A DNA stretch of 45,919 bases from an uncultured Bacteroidales bacterium (GTDB lineage: Bacteria; Bacteroidota; Bacteroidia; Bacteroidales; F082): the NCBI GenBank assembly GCA_946407975.1, contig CAMJQC010000019.1, forward strand, positions 1-45,919, written 5' to 3'. This document shows, piece by piece, positions 7,973 to 20,779 of the stretch (positions within the stretch are counted from its first letter, which is position 1; every line of letters starts with the position of its first letter). The translations under genes were made by a program, and so were the position numbers. The notes under the pieces are model-generated. The model ran no database searches. It was given only the letters and a program-made list of their open reading frames with translations, and was not told where the DNA came from.

Positions 7973-8419
7973 CTATTCTTCGTCGCTGACGCCGATGTCT
8001 TCCATGAGCTTCTGAATGCCCGCATCGAAGACGACTTCGTGGACAATCATATCCATGATTTCGGAAACCATGGTGTCGATCACCTCGGGGTCGAACTTCA
8101 TCTGCTCCGCCACCACATGACAGAGGGCCATCTCCATCTCATTGATGTCGCCATCCACCATCATCAGCATGACGAGGTCATAGAGTTCTTCTATGCGCTC
8201 ACTTTTCTTTCGCGGCAAGTAGAACTTCACCTCTTCAGGATGTTCCAGAATCTTATCTAGTTCCTCTTGGGTCATCCCCGCCTCTTCGGCGACTTCAAGT
8301 ATGACTTCCTGCTCATCAGGTGTCATCACGCCATCCATTCTCGAAAGGGCGACTAAATTGCAGACGTGGCTTATCCTTTTCTTTTTGTCGCCACTCATAA
8401 ACAAATCTTTGATACTCAT
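7973..8419 (-). CDS. TerB-like helical protein
   Basis: A 148-residue acidic, all-helical protein. Residues 12-75 (RISHVCNLVALSRMDGVMT, then PDEQEVILEVAEEAGMTQEE) follow the tellurite-resistance TerB pattern, with the acidic D-G-x-x-x-x-x-E loop seen again around VDGDINEMEMALCHVVAEQM. Family members bind divalent metal through these acidic residues and are often regulatory or scaffold proteins; no enzymatic activity is implied. It lies 32 bp after the GH2 enzyme gene in the same direction but is functionally unrelated. The C-terminus is rich in aspartate and glutamate. The assignment is by pattern recognition and could be generic helical similarity. Confidence 0.65.
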   Translation of the reverse strand: MSIKDLFMSGDKKKRISHVCNLVALSRMDGVMTPDEQEVILEVAEEAGMTQEELDKILEHPEEVKFYLPRKKSERIEELYDLVMLMMVDGDINEMEMALCHVVAEQMKFDPEVIDTMVSEIMDMIVHEVVFDAGIQKLMEDIGVSDEE

Positions 8420-8451
8420 GTTTTTAAATTTTGACTGTTATTCTCTATGGC

Positions 8452-12480
<4,029 letters not shown>

Positions 12481-12481
12481 T

Positions 12482-12489
12482 TATTTTTG
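12482..12489 (+). promoter_or_regulatory. -7 element for the thioredoxin-like/pentapeptide operon
   Basis: TATTTTTG matches TAnnTTTG. It ends only 7 bp before the ATG at 12497, so the transcript would be leaderless or nearly so. No TTTG at the expected upstream distance. Confidence 0.5.
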
Positions 12490-12496
12490 CATTCTC

Positions 12497-13351
12497 ATGC
12501 TGACGAAACGACACTGCATATTGTCCCTCTTCCTGCTCCTGACGGCTTCCGCAATCGGACAGTCGTTATTGAACGATCCCGTCGTCCCTGACTCGTTGCT
12601 ACAAGACAGAAAAACCGCCTATCACTACTACAAGGCGCACTATTGGGATGAATGCCATCTCAACGACAGCAGTCTCGTCAAGATACCTGCTTTTAAGCAA
12701 CGGCTGCTCGCTTTCTTCGAACAGGTCGTGCCACCCTTGCCCGACTCCATCAACATGGAAATCGACAAACTAGTGGCATCTATCGACAACAAAGCCGTCC
12801 GCGACGAAGTGTTATGGACTTTATTGGAAAAATACCTGCATCCAGAATATATGACGCACGACCAGGTGTTCATTCACCTCAGCGACCGCTATTTCTCACA
12901 ACTGCCTATCAGCGGACTTACTGAAGACAATCGGCGACTGATCATGGCGAAAGCCGACCAGTGGCGCAGACTGATCCTGTTTTCAACCGCACCCAATCTG
13001 CAACTCTTTGACAAGAAAGGCCGTACAATCAATATGCAAGACATTGAAAGCGAATACCTTGTCCTCTTCTTCTACGACCACGACTGCGACATCTGCAAAG
13101 AAGAGTCGCACGACTTAGAGGCATTGTGTCAGGTCCATCCCGAGGTAAAAGTCCTCGCTATCGACACCAACTATCCTTTCAAACCCTACAAAAACGGATT
13201 CATCCATGTCAGCATCATCGGTCACGGCGACGACCCGATGGAGACTTACGATGTAGAGACCACCCCGCTTCTCTATATCCTCGACCGTAACAAGCGCATC
13301 ATTGCCAAAAAGCTCATGGCGAGTCAGATCGAACAACTCCTATTTCCATGA
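12497..13351 (+). CDS. Secreted thioredoxin-like protein (DUF5106-type)
   Basis: A 284-residue protein with a signal peptide (about 1-21, ending ASAIGQ). A helical N-terminal half (about 25-160) resembles the domain that precedes thioredoxin folds in Bacteroidota TlpA-like proteins (DUF5106). The C-terminal thioredoxin-like domain (about 163-284) has YLVLFFYDHDCDICKEESHD with redox cysteines 197 and 200, and the cis-proline region as VETTPLLYILD. The active site is C-D-I-C, not the usual C-x-P-C. It likely acts as a periplasmic thiol-disulfide protein. Its stop codon overlaps the start of the pentapeptide gene (ATGA), implying translational coupling. Confidence 0.8.
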   Translation: MLTKRHCILSLFLLLTASAIGQSLLNDPVVPDSLLQDRKTAYHYYKAHYWDECHLNDSSLVKIPAFKQRLLAFFEQVVPPLPDSINMEIDKLVASIDNKAVRDEVLWTLLEKYLHPEYMTHDQVFIHLSDRYFSQLPISGLTEDNRRLIMAKADQWRRLILFSTAPNLQLFDKKGRTINMQDIESEYLVLFFYDHDCDICKEESHDLEALCQVHPEVKVLAIDTNYPFKPYKNGFIHVSIIGHGDDPMETYDVETTPLLYILDRNKRIIAKKLMASQIEQLLFP

Positions 13352-13905
13352 AAGAGAACGAGACATTTGCAGACTTAGACCTCCGGCAGACGCCTTTGGA
13401 CGCCGCCTATTACGGTTGCACCTTCAAGCACTGTGACTTCACCGAGCGACTGTTCAAGGACATCGTCTTCGAAAACTGCCGTTTCCTCTCGTGCAACTTC
13501 AGCCTGTGCAAGATGAAAGGTACCTCATGGAATCAAGTTGAGTTCCACGCCTGCAAGATGACGGGCGCCAGCTTCAGCGCCTGCAACCGTTATGCCTTCA
13601 ACGCCAGTTTCAAGGAATGCCAGATGCAGTATGTCTCCTTCCAAGGATTGAATCTGACGGGTTTCCGTTTCTCTTCGTGTCGGATCGTAGAGGCTGACTT
13701 CGGCCAATGCGTTTTGAAGAAAGCCATATTTGACAACTGCGACCTAGACCGCTCCTTCTTCGTCCAATGCAACCTCGAGGAGACCGATTTCCGCACCGCC
13801 TATCATCTCGTCCTCGACCCCAGCCAGAACAAAATGAAAAACGCCCGTTTCTCCCTGCAAGGGCTGCCTGGACTGCTGACGCAATACGGCATTCAGATCG
13901 AATAA
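13348..13905 (+). CDS. Pentapeptide-repeat protein, Qnr/McbG-like
   Basis: A 185-residue right-handed quadrilateral beta-helix. Nearly every fifth residue is Phe, Leu or Met and the preceding position is often Cys or Ala (CTFKHCDF, CRFLSCNFSLCKM, CQMQYVSF, CDLDRSFFVQCNLEETDF). Residues 10-150 hold about 28 repeats; the tail (LDPSQNKMKNARFSLQGLPG, LLTQYGIQIE) looks like the C-terminal cap of Qnr/McbG/YjbI-type proteins. Such proteins can mimic DNA and protect gyrase in some cases, but most have no assigned role. No signal peptide, so it is cytoplasmic while its coupled partner is exported. It is unusually rich in cysteine (about 16). Confidence 0.85.
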   Translation: MKENETFADLDLRQTPLDAAYYGCTFKHCDFTERLFKDIVFENCRFLSCNFSLCKMKGTSWNQVEFHACKMTGASFSACNRYAFNASFKECQMQYVSFQGLNLTGFRFSSCRIVEADFGQCVLKKAIFDNCDLDRSFFVQCNLEETDFRTAYHLVLDPSQNKMKNARFSLQGLPGLLTQYGIQIE

Positions 13906-14203
13906 AAATCGAGTCCTAGGCTGACGTACTTTTCTATCAAGAATTAGAGAAAAACAGAGAAAACTGAAGTCAGAAAGGGTATTTAGAGGCTTTTCGCAGC
14001 GAAAACGATTTCGCTAATTCCAACGCGAAACGCAGATTCCCATTTATAATCCAAATTGAAATTCTTTTAATTCTTGACCCAAAAAAAGATCTTTCGATTT
14101 TGACGAACTGAAGAGACCTCAAACTTCTGATTTAGATTTGTTTCCAAAGCCGTTTCTTTCATTAAGCGGATTTTTCTCTATTTTTGCAGCAAATTACAAG
14201 GCC
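13906..14203. other. 298-bp intergenic region before mnmE
   Basis: No coding frame that I trust. It holds a perfect palindrome TTTTCGCAGCGAAAA at 13991-14005, not followed by a T-run in either direction, AT-rich sequence, and at its end the mnmE -7 element. There is no recognisable terminator for the preceding operon. Confidence 0.6.
14179..14186 (+). promoter_or_regulatory. -7 element of mnmE
   Basis: TATTTTTG, matching TAnnTTTG. An imperfect TTTC lies 18 bp upstream. A start near 14193 would exclude the more upstream ATG at 14138. Confidence 0.55.
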
Positions 14204-15622
14204 ATGCCTATCAACATCATGAATGACGATACCATCTGTGCCCTTGCCACCGCGCAAGGCATAGGCGCTATTGCCATCATCAGGGTCTCCGGCAAGCAGT
14301 CCTTCCCTATCGTCAACGCTTTGTTTAGACACAACGGCAGACCGCTTGTTATCGACAGCATCATCTCGCACAAAGCCTATTTCGGACAGATCATGGATGA
14401 CGAGCAGGTGCTTGATGAGGTGCTAGTCACTTTCTTCAAAGGTCCCCATTCATTTACAGGAGAAGACAGCGCCGAGATCAGCATTCATGGTTCCGTCTAT
14501 GTGCAACAGCGCCTTGTAGAGTTGCTCATCGCACATGGCGCTAGGATGGCGGAAGCAGGCGAATACACGCGTCGAGCCTTCGTCAACGGACGCTTTGACT
14601 TGGCCCAAGCAGAGGCTGTCGCCGACCTCATCGCGTCGCAGAACGAGGCGACGCACAAGGTGGCCATGAACCAGATGCGTGGCGGTTTCTCAAAAGAACT
14701 GCAAGCACTTCGTTCCCAGCTTCTCGACATCACCTCCCTGATGGAACTCGAACTCGATTTCAGCGAGGAAGACGTGGAGTTCGCCGACCGCAGCCAACTC
14801 ACAACGCTGGTGGGGCAAGCCATTCAACATATCAGCCGTTTGGCCGACAGTTTCCGACTTGGCAACGCCATCAAGAACGGCATACCCGTGGCTATTGTCG
14901 GCACTACCAACACGGGCAAAAGCACGCTGCTCAACGCCCTGTTAGGCGAAGAGCGTGCCATCGTCTCCGACATCGCCGGCACCACGCGCGACACCATCGA
15001 AGAGACGCTCAACATCGGAGGAGTGTTGTTCCGCTTCATCGACACGGCTGGTCTGCGCCAGACCGACGAGACCATAGAACAGATCGGCATAGAACGCAGT
15101 TATAAGAAACTCAGCGAGGCCGACATCGTCATCGGCATGCTTGACCTCACAGCGGGTTATGACGCCATGCTCCATGCTGCCTCTGACATCATCGAGAAGC
15201 TCCGTTTCGACCAGCAACATTTAATCCTTGTGCTCAACAAAGTCGACCGACTGGAGACCGAATTCAATAAAACTGAAGAATTAAGAGAAGACCTTCATCT
15301 TGGTGATAATCAATCTGATATCATTGTCATCTCTGCCAAAAAGAAACTTGGACTAGATCAACTCAAGCATTGCCTCTCTTCCTTGCAAAAAAACTATGCT
15401 GGCGAAGCCACCTTGGTCACCAACCTGAGACATTTCGAGGCGCTCTGTCAAGCACTCGACAGCCTAAAAATCGTTGAAAAAGGTCTGGAAGAGCAAATCC
15501 CCACCGATTTGGTGGCTCAAGACCTAAGGCTTTGCCTCTATCATCTGGGCAGCATCACAGGCGAAGTCACCACCGACGAGGTGCTCGGAAATATCTTTGG
15601 GAAGTTCTGCATCGGAAAGTAG
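14204..15622 (+). CDS. mnmE: tRNA uridine-5-carboxymethylaminomethyl modification GTPase
   Basis: MnmE with MnmG modifies the wobble uridine of certain tRNAs. From ATG 14204 it is 472 residues; the ATG at 14219 (MNDDTICALATAQGIGAIAI) fits homologues even better. Domains: N-terminal folate-binding domain (1-115), helical domain, inserted GTPase domain (about 225-375) with G1 GTTNTGKST, G2 TRDT, G3 DTAGL and G4 NKVD, and the C-terminal catalytic motif FCIGK at the very end. All motifs are intact. The start upstream at 14138 is rejected because it precedes the -7 element. mnmG is not in the window. Cytoplasmic. Confidence 0.93.
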   Translation: MPINIMNDDTICALATAQGIGAIAIIRVSGKQSFPIVNALFRHNGRPLVIDSIISHKAYFGQIMDDEQVLDEVLVTFFKGPHSFTGEDSAEISIHGSVYVQQRLVELLIAHGARMAEAGEYTRRAFVNGRFDLAQAEAVADLIASQNEATHKVAMNQMRGGFSKELQALRSQLLDITSLMELELDFSEEDVEFADRSQLTTLVGQAIQHISRLADSFRLGNAIKNGIPVAIVGTTNTGKSTLLNALLGEERAIVSDIAGTTRDTIEETLNIGGVLFRFIDTAGLRQTDETIEQIGIERSYKKLSEADIVIGMLDLTAGYDAMLHAASDIIEKLRFDQQHLILVLNKVDRLETEFNKTEELREDLHLGDNQSDIIVISAKKKLGLDQLKHCLSSLQKNYAGEATLVTNLRHFEALCQALDSLKIVEKGLEEQIPTDLVAQDLRLCLYHLGSITGEVTTDEVLGNIFGKFCIGK

Positions 15623-15623
15623 A

Positions 15624-16280
15624 TTACTTTTCTTCCATCATCCAAGTGAATCCCATAGCAGTGCGGACGGCCGCATCTTGAAAATGGTTACCCTCGTTCC
15701 AAATCATGGTTTTATCACATTGCAGGGCTTCATATTGTTTCTGAATGCATTCGCCCACACAAGCCAAGACGGGATTCTTCGCCTGTGGTTCCTTTTTGCC
15801 TAGACTCAGATAGACGCGGCCCGCCTTCATGTCATGACTTATGGCGAACTCCGTCCATTCCGAAAACCACACCGAAGGTGAAGCGCCCACAATTCCTTGA
15901 AAAGCATCGGTCTGATAACCGCTCCATAGGGCAAACAAGCCCGCCAAGGAATAACCTCCGAGACAACATTTCGATGCGGATGACAAAGGCAACAGCTCCC
16001 CTTTTACAAAACGCAAAGTCTCCCCTGCTCCTGCTCCGAAAGGCTTGTTACGAAACACTGATGGTGCCATCCATGGCGAAAGTTCCTCGTTCCAGTCGTT
16101 GACACGAAAAGCGACCAATGTGAAAGGCGTTTTTGAATGACTTGCAAGATATCCCATCTCTGTTTCCAATCCATCCATATCGTGTTGATCTACAGGCTGG
16201 ATAAGTGCCCATTCTGCTTCAGCGCATTCGAAAACGATCACCTGACGGCCATCAATTTGAAGTTCCTTGCGGTTATGCAT
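15624..16280 (-). CDS. Esterase-like alpha/beta hydrolase
   Basis: A 218-residue protein without a signal peptide. It contains the nucleophile elbow GGYSLAGLFALWSG (serine about residue 110), a following GASPSVWF strand, YLSLGKKEP near the expected acid position and NEGNHFQD supplying the catalytic histidine. This layout matches the enterochelin-esterase/Fes-like putative esterase group of the alpha/beta hydrolase fold. It is shorter than typical Fes proteins and cytoplasmic in prediction, so siderophore hydrolysis is not established. The gene stops 1 bp after mnmE ends (convergent) and diverges from the MBL-fold lipoprotein gene. Confidence 0.7.
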   Translation of the reverse strand: MHNRKELQIDGRQVIVFECAEAEWALIQPVDQHDMDGLETEMGYLASHSKTPFTLVAFRVNDWNEELSPWMAPSVFRNKPFGAGAGETLRFVKGELLPLSSASKCCLGGYSLAGLFALWSGYQTDAFQGIVGASPSVWFSEWTEFAISHDMKAGRVYLSLGKKEPQAKNPVLACVGECIQKQYEALQCDKTMIWNEGNHFQDAAVRTAMGFTWMMEEK

Positions 16281-16305
16281 TCTATTGTCGCTTTTACGGT
16301 TTCTC

Positions 16306-16338
16306 TTTGCAAAAGTACGAAGGAAATCCTTAACTTTG
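16306..16338 (+). promoter_or_regulatory. Promoter of the MBL-fold lipoprotein gene, overlapping a divergent promoter
   Basis: TTTG (16306-16309), 21 bp, TAACTTTG (16331-16338). Within the same interval the minus strand carries TACTTTTG (16317-16310), a -7 element for the esterase-like gene. The two promoters overlap, so polymerase binding at one should hinder the other. Confidence 0.6.
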
Positions 16339-16357
16339 TCCCCAGAACAACAATACT

Positions 16358-17098
16358 ATGACTATGAAAAACCTGACCATCATCGCTTCATTGACCATCG
16401 TCGCCTTGGCTTCGTGCACGACACAAAAAGAAGGCCTCGACAGTTTCAAGACTCAAAAAGGAACGTCCATCTCCCTGCATTGCATCAAGCACGGCAGCCT
16501 GTACATCCAATATGGCGATAAAGTGATTTATCTCGACCCTGTCACCACGGCAGTACCGCCAGAGACCGACTACACCACCATGCCTAAAGCTGACTACATC
16601 TTCGTCACCCACGAGCATGCCGACCATCTGGACTCTATCGCCATCCAGCAGTTAAGCAAACCAACGACCCGGCTCATCGTCAACCCACGCTGTGCCGAGA
16701 TTTTGGGCACAGGACAAGTCATGTGCAATGGAGAGATGAAAGACTTCGACGGCTTTGCCGTGCAAGCTGTGCCTGCTTACAACATCACGCCTGGCCGCGA
16801 GATGTTTCACCCCCAAGGCCGGGACAACGGCTACGTCTTCGATTTTGAAGGCTTCCGCATCTATGTGGCTGGCGACACCGAGGACATCCCGGAGATGGCC
16901 GACATCGTCTCACCTGATGTGGCTTTCCTGCCTTGCAACCAGCCTTATACCATGACGCCCGAGCAACTAGTGAAGGCGACAAAAGCACTTCAGCCCAAAG
17001 TGCTCTTCCCTTACCATTACGGACAAACCGACGTCAGCGTCATCGCGCCCATGCTGGAAAGAAGCGGTGTGGATGTGAGGATACGGCAGTATCAGTAA
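16358..17098 (+). CDS. MBL-fold metallohydrolase, lipoprotein (UlaG-like)
   Basis: A 246-residue metallo-beta-lactamase-fold protein. It has a lipoprotein signal ending LASC (lipidated Cys20 from this ATG; a second ATG at 16364 is equally good). The metal motif THEHADHLD (about residues 84-92), AGDTEDIPE and a late YHYG histidine match the UlaG/L-ascorbate-6-phosphate-lactonase-like branch. Anchoring in the membrane suggests that it hydrolyses a periplasmic substrate; substrate unknown. Convergent with the SanA-like gene, separated by 25 bp. Confidence 0.85.
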   Translation: MTMKNLTIIASLTIVALASCTTQKEGLDSFKTQKGTSISLHCIKHGSLYIQYGDKVIYLDPVTTAVPPETDYTTMPKADYIFVTHEHADHLDSIAIQQLSKPTTRLIVNPRCAEILGTGQVMCNGEMKDFDGFAVQAVPAYNITPGREMFHPQGRDNGYVFDFEGFRIYVAGDTEDIPEMADIVSPDVAFLPCNQPYTMTPEQLVKATKALQPKVLFPYHYGQTDVSVIAPMLERSGVDVRIRQYQ

Positions 17099-17123
17099 AA
17101 AGGTGTAATAATCTACAATACCA

Positions 17124-17807
17124 CTAAGGTATCTCCACCGGTTCCCCTAGGAATTTGGGTTGTTTCCCAAAGACGACATCCGTCACGGCCTTGACCCGTG
17201 CCAGCTTCTCTCGCAGGTGGTTTTTAAGATAGACATGCCGATACATGACGTCTTCGGCACAATAGGCTATGGCGTCAACATCCTGTGTCTTGGCAAGGTA
17301 AATCGCACGCTCGTTATGCCAATTTTGCGAAATTACTATCAGGGAGTCCTGACCAAAGACTTTTTTGGCGCGCACCATGGAGTCGAAAGTGCGGAAGCCC
17401 GCATAATCAAGGTAGATGGCTGAGCCAGGCACCCCTGCGGCCACCAGGGACTTTCGCATCTCTTCGGGTTCGTTATAGCCCTTCCTGTGGTTGTCGCCGC
17501 TGACAAGAAGATAAGAGACCTTACCGGCAGCATACAGCCTTGCAGCCGCCTCTATACGACGAGCATAATACAAGTTGGGCGTCCCCCTATCTGTATAAGG
17601 CGAGGTGCCCAGCAACAAGCCGACCTTTCGATAGGGCACTTCTTCGAGGTCTGTGTAGACACGGCCTTTAGAACTCTGCTTTACCATATGGTCACAGATG
17701 ATAAGCGACAGGACTGACAATATAACAGCTAACAATAGCAAACGCCATACAATACGCCAGCCACGTCGACCAATCTTTCTTTTCAATTCCTGACCCTTGT
17801 TTTCCAT
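17124..17807 (-). CDS. SanA/YdcF-family membrane-anchored protein (DUF218)
   Basis: A 227-residue protein with one N-terminal membrane segment (about residues 19-41) after a basic head (KRKIGRRGWR), then a DUF218 domain. Family markers are VGLLLGTSPYTDRGTPNLYY, SYLLVSGDNHRKGYNEPEEM, DYAGFRTFDSMVRAKKVFG and ISQNWHNERAIYLAK. SanA of enterobacteria affects envelope permeability to vancomycin at high temperature (known); the biochemical activity is uncertain. The domain should face the periplasm. It follows the YjbR-like gene by 27 bp and is probably co-transcribed with it. Confidence 0.85.
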   Translation of the reverse strand: MENKGQELKRKIGRRGWRIVWRLLLLAVILSVLSLIICDHMVKQSSKGRVYTDLEEVPYRKVGLLLGTSPYTDRGTPNLYYARRIEAAARLYAAGKVSYLLVSGDNHRKGYNEPEEMRKSLVAAGVPGSAIYLDYAGFRTFDSMVRAKKVFGQDSLIVISQNWHNERAIYLAKTQDVDAIAYCAEDVMYRHVYLKNHLREKLARVKAVTDVVFGKQPKFLGEPVEIP

Positions 17808-17834
17808 GTCTTACTCAAAAACCATTCAAACCAT

Positions 17835-18182
17835 TCATTTTGCCTTCTTCCCTGCCCTCACAATCTCATACGATTGTCGGACTAATTCCTTGAGCAACGC
17901 CTCATCGACATCGGCATCCAGTCTGACATTGATCCAGTAGCGCGCATCGCCATTGAAAGGCTTTCCTATGCCTCTATAACGTTCCGTCAAATCTATAATT
18001 GTCTCAGGCTTGTTTTTCAATGTGACATTAGTGAAATCATCAATATTGAAATAGCAAAACATGTGACCATTTACGTAAAAGACCAGAATGGTGAAACGGC
18101 CGTGTGAGAACTTCTGAAACGGCGTATCCTCCATCACGTCGGGGAAAGAAAGGCAAAACTCACGAAAGGTCTCTATGTCCAT
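17835..18182 (-). CDS. MmcQ/YjbR-like protein
   Basis: A 115-residue single-domain protein of the CyaY-like MmcQ/YjbR family: MDIETFREFCLSFPDVMEDT at the start, KFSHGRFTILVFYVNGHMFC in the centre and the closing DEALLKELVRQSYEIVRAGK. Family length is 110-125. The domain binds DNA weakly in one studied member, but the cellular role is not known. Cytoplasmic. It is followed closely by the SanA-like gene. Confidence 0.85.
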   Translation of the reverse strand: MDIETFREFCLSFPDVMEDTPFQKFSHGRFTILVFYVNGHMFCYFNIDDFTNVTLKNKPETIIDLTERYRGIGKPFNGDARYWINVRLDADVDEALLKELVRQSYEIVRAGKKAK

Positions 18183-18264
18183 TGTTTTTCCCCCTTACGC
18201 AGTTTGATAAAAAGAGAAAACAAGGTGCCAACTTTTATGTCTTCTGGGGCATCCATAGCAGGCA

Positions 18265-19935
18265 TCAATAGGTGAAGCTACTGCCACCGATGAACTGCCT
18301 CAGCAAGGAGGTCGGCGGAATCTCGTTGTCGGAGACGGGCGTGAAGTAATGGATGAAACGCAAAAGCCGGTGCGCCTCACAATACTCTGGGCAATTCTTT
18401 GGCACGCTGGCAAGGATAGGCTCAGCATGGTTACGCATTACGGCAAACTCCAGCAGATAGGCCGAGTTGAACATCACGTCGGCCTGTTCCTGGTATGGAT
18501 TGATCCATTTCCGCTCAGAGTCGCACACGCTGGGCCATTGACTGATGGTCTGACGTGCAGTGAAAGCGCCCTTGTTGAAGTCGCGTACGATGCGGCGCAA
18601 CAGGCGGTTGTCGTCGGAAGGGATCCAGTTATGGTCATCGAGAGCCGTGCTGGTCAAAGTGGAGATGAAAATACGGAACTTGCCCGTCTCGGGGACCTTT
18701 TGCGTCAGACGAGGGTTCAAAGCATGAATGCCTTCCAACAACAGTACCGAGCCTTTCTCCAATTTCAGTTTCTTGCCATTGTATTCGCGGATACCTGTAA
18801 CGAAGTTGTACTCCGGCACTTCGACCTCCTCACCTTTCATCAAGGCTATCAGATCGCGTTCCAAAGAACGATAATCAACGGCCTCGAAGTTATCGAAGTC
18901 ATATCCTCCGTTGGGCAGTTTCGGCGTATCCACACGGTTGACGAAATAATCGTCGGTGGAAAAAGAGATAGGCTTCAAGCCGCAGGCTTTCAACTGTATG
19001 CTCAGACGCTTGCAGAAGGTGGTCTTGCCGCTGCTGCTCGGTCCCGTGATAAGGACAAGACGCAAAGGCGTCTCGCTATGATAACGGCGGTCTATCTCCT
19101 CGGCAATCTGTACGATCTTCTTTTCCTGCAGCGCTTCAGCCACCTGCACCAGTTCGCTGGCGTTACCACTCTGACAGGCTAGGTTGACATCACCCACGGT
19201 GCTAAGGCCCATGATGTCATTCCATTTCAGATTCTCTGAGAATACCTCAAAGGTCTTCGGCTGATCAACAAAAGGCGCCATCTGATCCGGATGATCCATA
19301 TTTGGAAGCCGTAGCAATAGGCCTCCGCGATAGGGTTCGAGTCCCCATACTGTCAGGAACCCCGATGATGGCACCAAACGGCCGTAATAGTAGTCGGTAG
19401 TATCACCAAGGGTGTAATAGTCCATATACACCTGGCCAATGGTCTCCAACAGTTTCACCTTGTCGGTCTGACCCAGATCCTTAAAGATACGGATAGCATC
19501 CTCTGTCCTGGCCTCATGGCGGTGGAACTGGATGTCCTCTTTGACGATAGCACACATTTGGTCCTTGAGCTGACCGATTTCTCCTTCATTCAGCATCTTG
19601 CCGTCGGCTTTCGTGACTTTACAATAGAATCCATTGGCAATGAAATGCTCCATATTCAGCTTACTCCCCGGGAAAAGGTCCTGCGAAGCCTTATACAGCA
19701 AAAAACACAGCGACCGGCAGTACACATGCCGCGCCGAGGTGTCGCGTATATCCAGAAACTCGACATCACGGCTGTTATACACACGGAATTTCAGTCCTTG
19801 CGAGACGTTGTTCACCTTGGCTGATACGATGGGATAAGGCCGTTCAAACTCGAAATCGGGCAACATCTCCAACAATGTGGTTCCTTCTTGGAAGGATTTG
19901 GTCGTACCAGTGTTTTTGCAGTAGACTTGAAGCAT
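18265..19935 (-). CDS. TGS-domain nucleoside (uridine-type) kinase
   Basis: A 556-residue protein with threonyl-tRNA-synthetase-like N-terminal parts fused to a uridine-kinase-type P-loop domain. Residues 1-62 form a TGS-like domain; about 63-190 resemble the synthetase second additional domain (HFIANGFYCKV); the kinase begins near 285 with LVLITGPSSSGKTTFCKRLS (P-loop about 296-304) and continues with the DDYF motif (SFSTDDYFVNR) and LLLEGIHALNP. This architecture is conserved in Bacteroidota and Firmicutes and is generally annotated as uridine kinase or phosphoribulokinase-family. The exact nucleoside substrate is not clear from sequence. It is preceded closely by the outer-membrane protein gene. 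Confidence 0.85.
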   Translation of the reverse strand: MLQVYCKNTGTTKSFQEGTTLLEMLPDFEFERPYPIVSAKVNNVSQGLKFRVYNSRDVEFLDIRDTSARHVYCRSLCFLLYKASQDLFPGSKLNMEHFIANGFYCKVTKADGKMLNEGEIGQLKDQMCAIVKEDIQFHRHEARTEDAIRIFKDLGQTDKVKLLETIGQVYMDYYTLGDTTDYYYGRLVPSSGFLTVWGLEPYRGGLLLRLPNMDHPDQMAPFVDQPKTFEVFSENLKWNDIMGLSTVGDVNLACQSGNASELVQVAEALQEKKIVQIAEEIDRRYHSETPLRLVLITGPSSSGKTTFCKRLSIQLKACGLKPISFSTDDYFVNRVDTPKLPNGGYDFDNFEAVDYRSLERDLIALMKGEEVEVPEYNFVTGIREYNGKKLKLEKGSVLLLEGIHALNPRLTQKVPETGKFRIFISTLTSTALDDHNWIPSDDNRLLRRIVRDFNKGAFTARQTISQWPSVCDSERKWINPYQEQADVMFNSAYLLEFAVMRNHAEPILASVPKNCPEYCEAHRLLRFIHYFTPVSDNEIPPTSLLRQFIGGSSFTY

Positions 19936-19977
19936 GATACAATGGTTAAGAGGTTAGCGAAAGAATCAGGTAATAAA

Positions 19978-20748
19978 TCAATTAATCATCCAGGCCACGC
20001 CGAAGCTGACTAGGTTATAATGGTTATAGTCATTCAGATTGAAATCCGAGGACAAATCGAGTTGCAGACGGCGGGTCACCAGCCAGGCGAGACCCAATCC
20101 CAGAAAGCAGTCCGGATCTTCACCCTTGGCAAAGACATTATAGTTCTCGATATAAGCGCTGAGGTTGTCAAGGAAACTATAGCCAAGGCTTATGCCTGCA
20201 AAAGCTGACGGCACAGCGCTCTCACCATCCCATAATCCTCCAACATTATAACAGATGGAGAAACGGTCTGAGATGTCATTTTGAAACAGAAGGTATAACG
20301 ATGGCGCCGTATGAGCCACACGGAACTCCGTCGCTCCGACAGGCAACGCCATCTCGGCCAGCAAGCCGATACTTGGAAGAATGCCGTTCCCCTCGTACAT
20401 CTTTATCTTGGCTCCAACCACGAGGTCGGGGAAACCGACAGTAGGCTCAAAACCGCCTTCGTGACCGCTCATCAGGAGCTCCGTGCTTAAGCGTAGTTCG
20501 GCATTTTCCGAAAGACCATAGCGCAACATAGTGTTGTCCAAAGTCAAGGTAGTGCTGCCTTCGATGCCCCTGTAGTCGCGTTCCCAAGCGAGACCGTTTT
20601 CCCAATTCACCTTATGCAAGGGCATGACATCAGTTCCCCATATCACGCCAGGCCGGTCAGCGACAATGGTCGGAAGCTCTTCCTGGGCGAAACAGCATAT
20701 AAACGAAAGCATGATACCGGAAAGCAGAACTATTCTCCTCATTATCAT
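19978..20748 (-). CDS. Outer-membrane beta-barrel transporter-like protein
   Basis: A 256-residue secreted protein with a signal peptide (cleavage after about CCFAQ, residue 22). The rest is alternating amphipathic beta strands with aromatic girdles, ending SFGVAWMIN. The pattern (VADRPG, LRYGLSENAELRLSTELL, SIGLLAEMALPVG, SICYNVGGLWDG) matches the putative MetA-pathway-of-phenol-degradation family (PF13557), which are outer-membrane barrels of unknown cargo. Probably located in the outer membrane. It lies 31 bp after the TPR lipoprotein gene and 42 bp before the nucleoside kinase, so these may share a transcript without an obvious functional link. Confidence 0.75.
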   Translation of the reverse strand: MIMRRIVLLSGIMLSFICCFAQEELPTIVADRPGVIWGTDVMPLHKVNWENGLAWERDYRGIEGSTTLTLDNTMLRYGLSENAELRLSTELLMSGHEGGFEPTVGFPDLVVGAKIKMYEGNGILPSIGLLAEMALPVGATEFRVAHTAPSLYLLFQNDISDRFSICYNVGGLWDGESAVPSAFAGISLGYSFLDNLSAYIENYNVFAKGEDPDCFLGLGLAWLVTRRLQLDLSSDFNLNDYNHYNLVSFGVAWMIN

Positions 20749-20779
20749 TCTGATTTATTGAAATTTAAAACAATCAAAA

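Noticed and set aside
13348-13905. Quinolone-resistance Qnr gene
   Set aside because: Only the general repeat architecture and C-terminal cap are similar; no evidence of gyrase protection or mobility.
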